A stretch of DNA of 64,000 nt from Photobacterium chitinilyticum (GTDB lineage: Bacteria > Pseudomonadota > Gammaproteobacteria > Enterobacterales > Vibrionaceae), in contig NZ_RJLM01000010.1 of assembly GCF_004104355.1 (NCBI RefSeq), positions 1 to 64,000 on the forward strand, written 5' to 3'. Below, in pieces: positions 16,733 through 28,000 of this stretch (position 1 is the first letter of the stretch; each line of letters starts with the position of its first letter). A program made the translations under genes and the position numbers. The notes below the pieces were generated by a model, which saw nothing but the letters and a program-made list of their open reading frames with translations, did not search any database and was not told where the DNA came from.

Positions 16733-19700
16733 TGAAAAATATTTTTTGGTTGGCTTTCTGTGTGGAGGTATTATTTTTCAGTCTGTCTGTTCACGCCTCT
16801 TGTGGCCGTTTACAGGTCAATAAAGGCTTTGATGTCGTTTTTCGTCTTACTGATGTTCAACATCAAGAACGGGTTATTTTGACCGGACAGAACGGTAGAA
16901 AAAAAATATTGTGGTCAAATATTCCCGGTGATGTCGCGATAATCAATGATAGTGATTATCGCTGGACAGTTAAGGGCCAAAATTATGATATTTGGCTGCA
17001 TTACACTCCCGGTAAGGGAAAGAAATCACCCGGAACGCTGAAATACTATTTTTATCGCTGGGATTTAAACCCTAATCGATGGGGACTCGCGATGGAAAAA
17101 AAATCGGTAAATATTTCCGGTTTAAGTAACAATGTTTATGTTTCCGGGCAGAGTACGGAAATATTAAATTGTAACGGCACAATTGAGCCTCTACCTGAGC
17201 CTAGCCATTGTGAGCTATTTCCAGGGCCTGTACAGAGTTGGCAAGGAAACACGAATAACCTGATAACAATGGATCGTTACAGCAAGATAGCGAAGGCTGA
17301 TAACTATCAGATTGGTTTCTCAAACCAAATAATCAATGGTTATCCTTCCGATTATCATCCGCCGCAAACCCCCCTCCTTGGCCTGTGTGATGGTAACAGT
17401 TGCCAGCTCAACGGTAAGGTAGCGCAGAAAAAAGCACTGAGCTGGGATAATTCAGGAGCCTCTAAGCAACTGGAAAACACCGTTATTACTGCTAATGAAA
17501 CAGCAAGTCCCGGTACCTCCTATCAAGCCGTACGGAGTTGGACATACGGTTTAACGATCGAGCCTCGTGGAAACTTAACGCTGCCTTCCGGCGAGTACTG
17601 GGTCGACGCTGCTGATATTCGGGGGGAGCTGACTATTGATGGCCAGGTGACGTTGCATGTTAAGGATAATTTAAATATTGGCGGGGCAGTGAATACCTTA
17701 AGCCCTACCGATAATTTGACTATCTTTGCTTATAATTCAGGAGAGGCATGTCCGCTTCCAGCTAATTACCCCAGTGGCCCCCCTCAGGTTAATGTTGATT
17801 ATGCGGTCAACATTAATGTATCCGGACAGTTTAACGGCAGGATTTATTCTCAGGGGCCAGTCGCCCTGTCTAATGCGACAACCTTGATCGGGGCGGTAAC
17901 GGCCTGTCAGCTACAGATGAGTAATACGGCTCAAATTATTGGCGATAGCCAGTGTTTTGATCCGCCTCCGGAAGAAGAATATCTGTTAGACCTAATTCCC
18001 GACGAAGACTTGCAGCTTGTGTGCGAGCGCCTGCCCGTTGAGTTTCAAGTAAAAGATAAGAACACGAAATCATTGGTTGCAGATTATAGTGGCAAGGTCA
18101 TTATCTCTGCTGAAGATACGTTCCCGTCTGGAAAGGCATTTTGGTACTTCAGCGAGACTGGGGGGGGAAATACCAAGCGTGATATTACGGGCAATAATAC
18201 TTCTTTTGATGTCAGCGGCGGTAAAGTGAAGCTCTGGTTGAAAAGTGATTATATCGGCTCGATAGACGTGACAGGAAAGTTGACGACAGGTATGGCCGAT
18301 CCGAAGACGGGGAATTTCCAGTTTGTGCCCTTTAAGCTGGAAATTCAGCAGAATGAACTCAAAACTGTAGCGAATAAACCCCAGGATATCTCGATTGTTG
18401 CCAAGGCATGTGCAGACGATAAGGTTGATGATTCTGTGGCTAACGGTTATACCGGTATCAGAACACTCAGGCTTGAAACCGCGTATACAAAGCCTAACAT
18501 TTCGTCTGGAACCAAAGCCGCCAGTATCTTACTGAAAGACAAAGACGGAAACTGGCAATCTGGTGAGGGTAAATTTGAGTTCAAAGTAGAAAGAAACTCA
18601 GACAATACAGAAACTGCCCGGGCTCGCTCGGTTCTGAAATATGCCGATGCGGGAATAACCAAACTGACGTTCTATGATCCTAATTGTACCAATAAAAAAT
18701 GCGATGTAGAGCCGATAGCCCGCTTGATGAAGTCTACTGAGACCTCTTTGAAGAACTGGGAGCGCTTAGAGGGGGAGCTGTCGGTTGCGACACGGCCATA
18801 TACCTTTGCGCTGTGTAACGATGGAACCGCAAAATCTATTCAAGATGCCTCAGGCACGTCTGAGCAAGGTCACCGCTTTGTTGCTGCCGATGAGCCATTC
18901 GGTGTGAAAGTCAGGCCTGTAGTCTGGATTGAAAGTGATGGCAACGGCGGTATTGATGCGAATCAGAATGCTACAGCTGCTGTTGATAGTTCCGGGATGT
19001 GCGATCGTACCATTACTTATAATTTTTATGCAGCCGGTGCCCCTGCAGCAACGGTAGCCTTGAGTATTCCTAGCGGTTACGGGGTCAACCCCCATTCGCC
19101 TGATGAAGCGGGCGCAATAACAGGAAGCCTGACGAGTACAGAGTTATCTCATGCACAGATAAAAGATAAGGCATTTTCTGCCAGTTGGAGTGAGGTAGGC
19201 AGTATCTGGTTGCAGGCTGATACACAGGCCAAATATCTGAATATGGATATTAATATGGGTCAACGACCTGTCGGCCGTTTTTACCCGGATCATTTTGCCG
19301 TGTTTGTTAAAGCGGGCGGAAGCGAAGGCATTATTCCGGCCAATGGCTCGTTCTCTTATATGGAACAGCCATTTACCGGTAAGTTTACAGTCAAGGCAAT
19401 GAATGCCTCAGCGCCTGTCGGTAACTACCACCTATTTGCCTCGTCGTTACAGGCTGATTTTGGCTTATGGCTAGGCAGCCTTGTGGAGAATCAGTATAAG
19501 GCCTTTGATCTGGCAAGGCTTCATATTTGTGATACCAAAGAGTGTAAGGCGAATTTAGCTTGGCAGGGCTGGAGCAATGTCGCCCAGAGCTCGGTCTCCC
19601 AGCAAAGCGGGCGGGTTTTTGATGCTACGGCTGGCAATGCGCCCAGACTGACGATATCACGGCTGATAGATACGAGCTTTACCTGCTCGTTTGACGATGC

Positions 19701-20358
19701 AAACAGTTGCTCCAAGGCCACAAAGGCGGATGGGCCTTATCAGGCTCTCGATTTCAGGGTCAAAGTCAGTAAATTTGCTGATGGTGTTGATTTTATTTTG
19801 TCGGAGACTGAAAATAATCAAAATGCTGTGGGGGCCTATGTCGACAGAGCTGATATTCGCTATGGGCGTATGATGATGGAGGATGTGGGGGGGCGTGCCG
19901 ATAGCAAGATTGCCATACCTCTTCGTGTCGAATATTGGGACGGTAGCCGATTCGTTATGAATTCCGATGACAGGCTCTCAGTATTTGCCGGGGGCAATTA
20001 CTGTCAGCAAGTTATCGCCCAGTCAGATTCAGCTGTCAAAAACAGTGAGTCCAGAACCGAAGGTGACGGTACCGTTTCTGCCGGAGAGACGAGCTCTGGA
20101 GAGTTTGTCGCGGTACCTCATTCTAAAGTAAATTATCGTGAGCAAGCTCGGTTCTGGCAGCGATTAACGTCGGGTATACCAGTAGACATAAAAGAGGGGA
20201 TCTGCGTCGGCAGCCACTCCAATCAACCTTGGCTTCAGTTCAACTGGCGCAAGTTTGGTGATGAAAGCCCGTCTGCCGTTGTTACCTTCGGTGTCTATCG
20301 CGGCAACGATCGCATCATTTATCGTGGTGAAAAAGGTATGAATCAGCTGCTCAACTAA
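16732..20358 (+). CDS. mshQ: MSHA biogenesis protein MshQ, large secreted tip or adhesin-like protein
   Basis: The last gene of the locus encodes about 1208 residues; ATG 16732 is preferred over GTG 16729. A signal peptide of about 22 residues (ending SVHA) is present. Residues about 250-410 contain a repetitive beta-rich region (LTLPSGEYWVDAADIRGELT) resembling polymer-forming beta-helix segments, and the C-terminal half matches my memory of the DUF6701 domain found in MshQ proteins. The protein is rich in Asn, Gly, Ser and Asp, with paired cysteines. It is expected at the cell surface, possibly at the pilus tip. It contains a run of 8 G at 18160-18167 and one of 7 G at 19887-19893, both in frame here. 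No clear terminator follows. Confidence 0.85.
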   Translation: MKNIFWLAFCVEVLFFSLSVHASCGRLQVNKGFDVVFRLTDVQHQERVILTGQNGRKKILWSNIPGDVAIINDSDYRWTVKGQNYDIWLHYTPGKGKKSPGTLKYYFYRWDLNPNRWGLAMEKKSVNISGLSNNVYVSGQSTEILNCNGTIEPLPEPSHCELFPGPVQSWQGNTNNLITMDRYSKIAKADNYQIGFSNQIINGYPSDYHPPQTPLLGLCDGNSCQLNGKVAQKKALSWDNSGASKQLENTVITANETASPGTSYQAVRSWTYGLTIEPRGNLTLPSGEYWVDAADIRGELTIDGQVTLHVKDNLNIGGAVNTLSPTDNLTIFAYNSGEACPLPANYPSGPPQVNVDYAVNINVSGQFNGRIYSQGPVALSNATTLIGAVTACQLQMSNTAQIIGDSQCFDPPPEEEYLLDLIPDEDLQLVCERLPVEFQVKDKNTKSLVADYSGKVIISAEDTFPSGKAFWYFSETGGGNTKRDITGNNTSFDVSGGKVKLWLKSDYIGSIDVTGKLTTGMADPKTGNFQFVPFKLEIQQNELKTVANKPQDISIVAKACADDKVDDSVANGYTGIRTLRLETAYTKPNISSGTKAASILLKDKDGNWQSGEGKFEFKVERNSDNTETARARSVLKYADAGITKLTFYDPNCTNKKCDVEPIARLMKSTETSLKNWERLEGELSVATRPYTFALCNDGTAKSIQDASGTSEQGHRFVAADEPFGVKVRPVVWIESDGNGGIDANQNATAAVDSSGMCDRTITYNFYAAGAPAATVALSIPSGYGVNPHSPDEAGAITGSLTSTELSHAQIKDKAFSASWSEVGSIWLQADTQAKYLNMDINMGQRPVGRFYPDHFAVFVKAGGSEGIIPANGSFSYMEQPFTGKFTVKAMNASAPVGNYHLFASSLQADFGLWLGSLVENQYKAFDLARLHICDTKECKANLAWQGWSNVAQSSVSQQSGRVFDATAGNAPRLTISRLIDTSFTCSFDDANSCSKATKADGPYQALDFRVKVSKFADGVDFILSETENNQNAVGAYVDRADIRYGRMMMEDVGGRADSKIAIPLRVEYWDGSRFVMNSDDRLSVFAGGNYCQQVIAQSDSAVKNSESRTEGDGTVSAGETSSGEFVAVPHSKVNYREQARFWQRLTSGIPVDIKEGICVGSHSNQPWLQFNWRKFGDESPSAVVTFGVYRGNDRIIYRGEKGMNQLLN

Positions 20359-20466
20359 ATAAAATGCGGATCTGTGGCAGGTTTGACAAAGCTTACCTTG
20401 TCTCGATCCGTGCCCCTTGATACATTTAGCGCAATTTAACGAATTTTGTAAGCTTGCAGGAATTAG

Positions 20467-21519
<1,053 letters not shown>

Positions 21520-21559
21520 TGCCAAGTCTGGCAATAGATAGAACAGGTTATAGTGTTAG

Positions 21560-22420
21560 ATGAAACCTATATTTGGCAGAGGACCTTCTCTGCAGTTACG
21601 CCTGTTTCTTGCCATATTACTGTCGGTTGGTCTGATGCTGGCCGACAGCCGCCTAGATGCCTTCGCCAATATACGTTATTTGCTGAACACTGCGATTTCG
21701 CCACTGCAATATGCAGCTAACTTACCCCGCGATTTGTTAGATGGTATGTCGGGTCAGTTGAGCTCCCATCAGCGTTTGTTGGCAGAGAATAAAGCACTTA
21801 AGCGTGATTTATTGGTAAAGCAGAGTGATGTGCTGCTGCTCGATCAGTTAAAGCAGGAAAATCAGCGTTTGCGGGAGCTATTAGGCTCACCGTTTGTTCG
21901 TGACGAGAAGAAATTGATCGCGGAAGTCATGGCGGTAGACTCAGATCCATACAGTCATCAGGTGATGATTGATAAGGGGCGGGTCGATGGTGTGTATGAA
22001 GGCCAGCCGGTGATCAACGAAAAAGGCATCGTCGGCCAGGTATCTTATGTTGGTGCCCATAATAGCCGCGTCCTGTTATTGATTGACCCAACGCATGCGA
22101 TTCCTATCCAAGTTGTTCGTAACGATATCCGAGTGATTGCCTCGGGCAGCGGCCAGATAGACCAAATCCAACTTGAACATGTGCCGAGCAGTACCGATAT
22201 TGAAGTCGGGGATCTGTTGGTGACATCCGGTTTGGGCGGCCGTTATCCTGAAGGTTATCCGGTCGGTCACGTGACCGAGTTTTCATTCGATAACAAGCGC
22301 CCGTTTGCCCAGATAAAGGCGAAACCGACGGTACAGTTTGACCGCTTGCGTTATTTGCTGCTGGTCTGGCCTACACCGCGGGAAACGCTGATGGTAGGAG
22401 ATCTCAATAGTGGCGAATAG
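21560..22420 (+). CDS. mreC: Rod shape-determining protein MreC
   Basis: A 286-residue bitopic inner membrane protein that couples MreB to the periplasmic PBP2/RodA synthase. A membrane helix lies at about 13-30 (LRLFLAILLSVGLMLADS). A coiled coil at about 70-112 (many Leu, Lys and Gln) follows, then the beta-barrel MreC domain to about 280. Length and motifs (VMAVDSDPYSHQVMIDKG, GIVGQV) are normal. It overlaps mreD by 11 bp. Confidence 0.96.
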   Translation: MKPIFGRGPSLQLRLFLAILLSVGLMLADSRLDAFANIRYLLNTAISPLQYAANLPRDLLDGMSGQLSSHQRLLAENKALKRDLLVKQSDVLLLDQLKQENQRLRELLGSPFVRDEKKLIAEVMAVDSDPYSHQVMIDKGRVDGVYEGQPVINEKGIVGQVSYVGAHNSRVLLLIDPTHAIPIQVVRNDIRVIASGSGQIDQIQLEHVPSSTDIEVGDLLVTSGLGGRYPEGYPVGHVTEFSFDNKRPFAQIKAKPTVQFDRLRYLLLVWPTPRETLMVGDLNSGE

Positions 22421-22898
22421 TCGACCAAGTGGCCGCTTGTTGATCTGGCTTTCTTTTATTGTGGCACTTATTTTACAGGCTGCACCATGGCCCGGCGAGC
22501 TGGAGCTGTTCAGGCCTTCATGGGTCTTGCTGGTGGCATTTTACTGGGTGTTGGCATTGCCGCATCGGGTGAATGTCGGCACGGCATTGTTATTGGGGTT
22601 ACTGTGGGACTTGATGCTGGGCTCTACCCTCGGGGTACGGGGCCTGATGATGTCGGTACTGTGTTACGTCGTTGCCCTGAACTTTCAGGTGTTGCGTAAT
22701 CTGTCGCTATGGCAGCAGGCGATACTGGTTGCCTTGCTGACGTTGGCCGGTAAGTTGGTCGAGTTCTGGGCTGAGTATCTGGTCTCTGTGATCACCTTCG
22801 AGCCTGATAGACTATGGGCTGTGCTGCTGAATTTCCTGCTGTGGCCATGGCTGTTTTTGCTGTTGCGGCGAATGCGTCGTAAGTTCTCAATTCGTTAA
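22410..22898 (+). CDS. mreD: Rod shape-determining protein MreD
   Basis: A 162-residue, highly hydrophobic inner membrane protein with about five predicted helices and the family motif (FRPSWVLLVAFYWVLALPHRVN). It belongs to the elongasome with MreB and MreC. The start lies inside the end of mreC, indicating coupling; the frame uses GTG at 22410 (encoding VANSRPSGR). Confidence 0.94.
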   Translation: MANSRPSGRLLIWLSFIVALILQAAPWPGELELFRPSWVLLVAFYWVLALPHRVNVGTALLLGLLWDLMLGSTLGVRGLMMSVLCYVVALNFQVLRNLSLWQQAILVALLTLAGKLVEFWAEYLVSVITFEPDRLWAVLLNFLLWPWLFLLLRRMRRKFSIR

Positions 22899-22987
22899 AT
22901 AACTTTCCAAACAAGGTCTGTTCGGTGTTAGGTTGTAAAACATGACATCGAATGGATCTTTTTGATATTTAAGTAAATGGTATCATC

Positions 22988-23566
22988 ATGTCTACATTGC
23001 AACTGTATCTGGCATCGGGTTCTCCTCGGCGAAAAGAATTACTGGCTCAGCTAGGCTACGGCTTCGAACGGGTTGTCGTGGATGTTGAAGAACAGCATCA
23101 ATCTGGCGAGGCACCGGCTGAGTATGTCCAGCGATTAGCGCAGGACAAGGCACAGGCTGGCGTGAAAGAGACCGATGGTCAAACACCGGTACTGGGTTCA
23201 GATACTATTGTTGTAGTAGATGATGAGATTCTGGAAAAACCTGAAGACTATGCAGATGCCAAGCGTATGCTGACTCTGCTTTCCGGCCGCCAGCACCAGG
23301 TGATGACGGCTGTTACCCTAGCAACGGCAGCACGTAGTAAAACTAAGCTTGTCGTAACGAACGTTTGGTTCAAGGCTTTGTCTGAAAAAGAAATAGAAGC
23401 ATACTGGCAAAGCGGCGAGCCGCAGGACAAAGCAGGCAGCTATGGTATTCAGGGCATCGGCGGCAAGTTTATTGAGCGCATCGATGGCAGTTATTACGCT
23501 GTGGTGGGGTTACCGTTAATGGAAACCGACATCATGGTTCGAGACTTTTTAAGTTTATCAATTTAG
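22988..23566 (+). CDS. maf: Maf family nucleotide pyrophosphatase (YhdE type, dTTP/UTP)
   Basis: A 192-residue Maf protein that hydrolyses nucleoside triphosphates, preferring dTTP/UTP and modified bases in the YhdE subfamily, and is thought to remove non-canonical nucleotides. The signature N-terminus LYLASGSPRRKELL, the acidic VLGSDTIVVVDD motif and KAGSYGIQG are intact. It lies between mreD and rng as in many gammaproteobacteria; the next start is 8 bp away. Which subfamily it belongs to is inferred from gene position and length. Confidence 0.93.
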   Translation: MSTLQLYLASGSPRRKELLAQLGYGFERVVVDVEEQHQSGEAPAEYVQRLAQDKAQAGVKETDGQTPVLGSDTIVVVDDEILEKPEDYADAKRMLTLLSGRQHQVMTAVTLATAARSKTKLVVTNVWFKALSEKEIEAYWQSGEPQDKAGSYGIQGIGGKFIERIDGSYYAVVGLPLMETDIMVRDFLSLSI

Positions 23567-23574
23567 AGGCAACC

Positions 23575-25044
23575 ATGAGCACAGAGCTGCTAATTAACGT
23601 GACGCCAAGTGAAACACGCGTTGCGATGATTGAAGGAGGGACCCTTCAGGAAATACATATAGAACGAGAATCAAAACGCGGTATTGTTGGCAATATTTAC
23701 AAAGGCCGGGTGAGCCGGGTATTGCCGGGTATGCAGGCGGCATTTGTTGATATCGGGTTGGAAAAAGCAGCCTTCCTGCATGCGTCCGACATTGTGCCGC
23801 ATACAGAGTGTGTGGCCGAGAACGAAAAACAGCAGTTTCAGGTTCGGGATATTTCTGAACTGGTTCGTCAGGGCCAGGATTTGGTGGTTCAGGTGGTTAA
23901 AGATCCCCTGGGAACCAAGGGCGCACGGCTGACAACCGATGTTACCCTGCCTTCGCGTTATTTGGTCTTTATGCCTGGTGCAGGCCATGTTGGTGTTTCC
24001 CAGCGAATTGAAAGCGAAAATGAGCGCGAACGCCTGAAAAAGATGGTGAGTAAACACTGTGACGATCTGGGCGGCTTTATTATTCGCACTGCAGCCGAAG
24101 GCGCGACACCAGAAGAGCTGGCGCAAGATGCCGCCTTCCTTAAACACTTATGGCGAAAAGTGCTGGAGCGACGTGCCAAGCACAAGCCCAAGTCAATGCT
24201 ATATGGTGAGCTAGGGCTGGCTCAGCGTATACTTCGCGATTTTGTCGGTACTGAGCTGGACTGTATTAAGGTTGACTCGCGTATCGGTTTTGAAAACCTC
24301 AAAGAGTTTACCGATGAATTCGTGCCGGAGTTGAGTGAGAAGCTTGACTACTATGCCGGCGAGCAGCCTATATTTGATTTATACGACACAGAAAGTGAAA
24401 TTCAGCGCTCGTTGGATCGCAAGGTTGAGCTGAAATCTGGTGGCTATCTAATCATTGATCAGACTGAGGCCATGACCACGGTTGATATCAATACCGGGGC
24501 ATTTGTTGGCCGCCGAAATCTGGAAGAAACCATTTTCAATACCAATATCGAGGCGACCAAGGCGATTGCACGTCAGCTTCGACTGCGTAATTTAGGTGGG
24601 ATCATTATTATTGATTTCATCGATATGGCACTGGAAGATCACCAGCGTCGCGTGTTATTAGCACTGGAGCAGGCGCTTTCCTACGATCGGGTAAAAACTA
24701 ATATCAATGGTTTTACCCAGCTTGGTTTGGTTGAAATGACCCGTAAGCGAACTCGTGAAAGTATCGAACATGTGTTGTGTGGTACTTGCCCGACCTGTGA
24801 GGGCCGAGGCACGGTAAAAACCGTGGAAAGTGTTTGCTACGAGATCCTGCGTGAAATTACTCGGGTGAACCGTGCCTACGATGCTGACCGTTTTGTGGTC
24901 TATGTCGCCCCTGCCGTTGCCGAAGCGTTGGCTGGCGATGAATACCATGCTCTGGCAGAGCTGGAAGTGTTTATTGGCAAACAGGTGAAAGTTAAGGCCG
25001 AGCCATTATATATCCAAGAACAATTTGACGTTGTAATGATGTAA
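23575..25044 (+). CDS. rng: Ribonuclease G
   Basis: Endoribonuclease that matures the 5' end of 16S rRNA and decays some mRNAs. The 489 residues match the normal length. An S1 RNA-binding domain lies at about 35-125. The catalytic DNase I-like core contains MTTVDINTGAFVG with the metal-binding Asp and a later IDFIDM Asp. The zinc-link CGTCPTC joins subunits. There is no RNase E-type C-terminal scaffold, which separates it from rne. It lies 8 bp after maf. Confidence 0.97.
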   Translation: MSTELLINVTPSETRVAMIEGGTLQEIHIERESKRGIVGNIYKGRVSRVLPGMQAAFVDIGLEKAAFLHASDIVPHTECVAENEKQQFQVRDISELVRQGQDLVVQVVKDPLGTKGARLTTDVTLPSRYLVFMPGAGHVGVSQRIESENERERLKKMVSKHCDDLGGFIIRTAAEGATPEELAQDAAFLKHLWRKVLERRAKHKPKSMLYGELGLAQRILRDFVGTELDCIKVDSRIGFENLKEFTDEFVPELSEKLDYYAGEQPIFDLYDTESEIQRSLDRKVELKSGGYLIIDQTEAMTTVDINTGAFVGRRNLEETIFNTNIEATKAIARQLRLRNLGGIIIIDFIDMALEDHQRRVLLALEQALSYDRVKTNINGFTQLGLVEMTRKRTRESIEHVLCGTCPTCEGRGTVKTVESVCYEILREITRVNRAYDADRFVVYVAPAVAEALAGDEYHALAELEVFIGKQVKVKAEPLYIQEQFDVVMM

Positions 25045-25065
25045 TTACCAATGCGAGGCTTTTGA

Positions 25066-28000
25066 GTGACAACAGTTCCAGTTCGTCTGGCACGTGGATT
25101 AATGTGGCTGGTGCTGACTATGTTGGTACTGGCCGCTATTGCGATTAGTGGTCTGCGTTTTTACCTTCCCCAGCTAAACGAATATCGCGAACCTATCCGT
25201 CAGTGGGCATCTGAACAGGCTGATATGAGCCTTGAAGTCGCACATGTTGAGGGATATTGGCGAAACCTTGGACCATCCCTCGTACTGCAGGGGGTGAGTG
25301 TTTCAGCAAGCGATGATCCGGAATCGATTGTCCGGGTCGGCGATGTCGAGATGCAGCTTGATATGCTGCGCTCGGCGATTGAGATGCGGCTTGTTTTTAA
25401 AGATATACGTATCGATCAGCTTAGCCTCGATTTGACCCGTCTTTCAGGCTCCGTTTTCAGCCAGGTTTCTCCATCACAGTCAGTTGTCGAAGAGACAAAC
25501 CAGGCTTCTACGGTTAAACGGCTGGAAGAGCTGTTTTTTGTCCAGTTGGGTAAGTTTTCATTACGCAATGCTGATATTACTTTGCTATCTCCTGCTGGGG
25601 ATAAAAAGCGTATTGATATCAACGAACTGAAATGGGACGGTACGGGTGGTCAGCATTTAGCCGAAGGGGTGATTAGCATTGCCGATACCCACTTCAGCCA
25701 GATGCGAGTAATCGCTAACTTATCGGCCCGGCGTTCCTTGCCCGAATTATCGGGCAGTATCTATGTCCAGACCCAAAACCTGTCAATTACGCCCTGGTTA
25801 AACAAGCGTATGTTAGGTGGAGCGGATATTATCGGCAGCAATATCAATGCCGAGGTATGGTTGAACCTGCAAGACGGCAAAGTACTCAAGAGTCTGGCCA
25901 GACTTGATGATAGCTACCTTCGTTGGCGCGAGGGAGAAGAGAAGCATGAGTTCCGGATCCCCAAGGGGTTGGTGGGACTGACCCCTGTTGCGTTGGCCGA
26001 AGGGAAAACTGGCTGGCGGATTGATAGTGATCAGATGATTCTGCAAACCGACAAGTTGTTGTGGCCAGCCTTCGATATTGCCGCGCAATGGGAGCCTGAA
26101 CGCTGGCAAGTTGCATTGAGTCGCCTTCACCTTGAGCATTTGCTTCCGTTTGTCAGTTTCCTGCCGGAGGGCAATACGGCTGCGGAAATGCTATCGACCT
26201 TACAGCCTTCCGGCCAGTTACAAGATATTCGAATCGCCGCCAATGGCGATCAGTCTCCGCGTTTTTCTGCCAGTCTCAAAGGGTTTGGTATGAAGCAGTG
26301 GAAGTTGCTTCCTGAGGTACACAAGCTTAACGCTCGGTTGTCCGGAAGCCTGGATGGTGGGAAAGCCGTACTGGTACTTAACGATGATATGCTGCCATAT
26401 GGAGACGTGTTCCAGACCCCGTTGAATATTACTAAAGGTGAAGTAACTGCTTACTGGCAGATCGATGATGATGGCTGGCGGTTGTGGAGTGATCAGTTGG
26501 CGGTATCAACGCCGCACTTAAGCGCTAATGGACAGTTCCGGCTGGACTTTCCGGCAAAGGCGCCCGCATGGTTGTCGTTTTATGGTGAAGCTTCAGCCAG
26601 CAATGTGGGTGAAACTTGGCGTTATTTACCGACACTGGCTCTGGGGCGTGAACTGACCGATTACCTATCAACCGCGATTCGAGGTGGCAAGGCAGATCAT
26701 GCGCAGTTGCTATGGTATGGCGAGTTGGCTGATTTTCCTTACAGCAAACAAGAAGGCGTCTTTCAGGCTAGCGTTTCTCTGTATGATGGGCGGTTTAGCT
26801 TTGATACCTCCTGGCCTGAGCTGACCGATCTCAAACTGGATCTGCTATTTGAAAATGATTTCCTCTACCTCGATGCGAGTCATGCCAAAACGATGGGAGC
26901 GACAGCCTCTCGGGTGACTGGCGATGCCGAGCTGAGCGAAGACGGCCATTTGAAGCTGGTACTGGATGTCGGTGCCGAGGGGCAGAAGATCCGTGATTAT
27001 ATGTTGGCGACACCGCTGGTTGATTCCGTCGGTGCCGCGTTGACAACGGTTCAGGTAAGTGGTCCGGTAACATCACGGTTCAAGCTTGATATTCCTTTTG
27101 ATGGCAGCGATGTACGTGCATGGGGTTCGGCTCAGCTGAAAGATAATCAGATAGTCATGGACACGCCGCCGGTCCAGCTGGACCAAGTCAGTGGTAGCCT
27201 GAGTTTTGATAATGATGTTATCAAGGCCAGTGATATTCAAGGCATGTTGCTGGCACAGCCTGTAGCGCTTGGGTTTACTGGAAAGAGTGTTGAAACGGGC
27301 TATCAGGTGGGCGTTAAGCTGGGAGGTCGGTGGGATGTTGCCACCCTGCAGCAACAGGTTGAAGACCCTTTGCTGGCGCATGCTTCGGGTAGTAGCCTCT
27401 GGCAGTCGACGATCGGAGTCAACTTGTACGATACCGGCTTTGACTACAATGTTGATTTGCTGGCGGAGCTTGCAGCCATCGATAGCACGTTGCCTTACCC
27501 GCTTCAGTTGTCACCGGGCACGAAACAGCAGGCTAAACTCACCGCTCACGGCAATGCAGAAGTTCTTTCCGGTATTGTCACGGTGCCGGATGCCACCTAT
27601 CAAGCTAAGATCAACTTGGTTCCTGAGCGGCTGAAACTCGAAGCAAGTGAATTGTTGGTAGGACGGGGAAAATTACGTTCACTGGCGCAGGGAAGCCATT
27701 CGTTGCGAATCAATAGCGATTATTTGGATGCTGACCGCTGGATAGATCTTATCGGCGAGATTGAAACAAAAACTGCGCAAATGGCGCAAGCTGGTCAGTT
27801 CACGACGATGCCTGAGGTGCCGTTGCCTACGAGGGTAAATGCCCGAGTGAAAAAGCTGAAAATGGCAACACTGAACTGGAATGATGTCGATTTGGCTGTT
27901 CGTCGGCAACCTGAGCAATGGCACATGATATTGGGCAGCCGTGAAATGACCGGTGAGGCTTTCTGGCCTGACGGTGCGCCATTGAAAGTTACCCTGGAAA

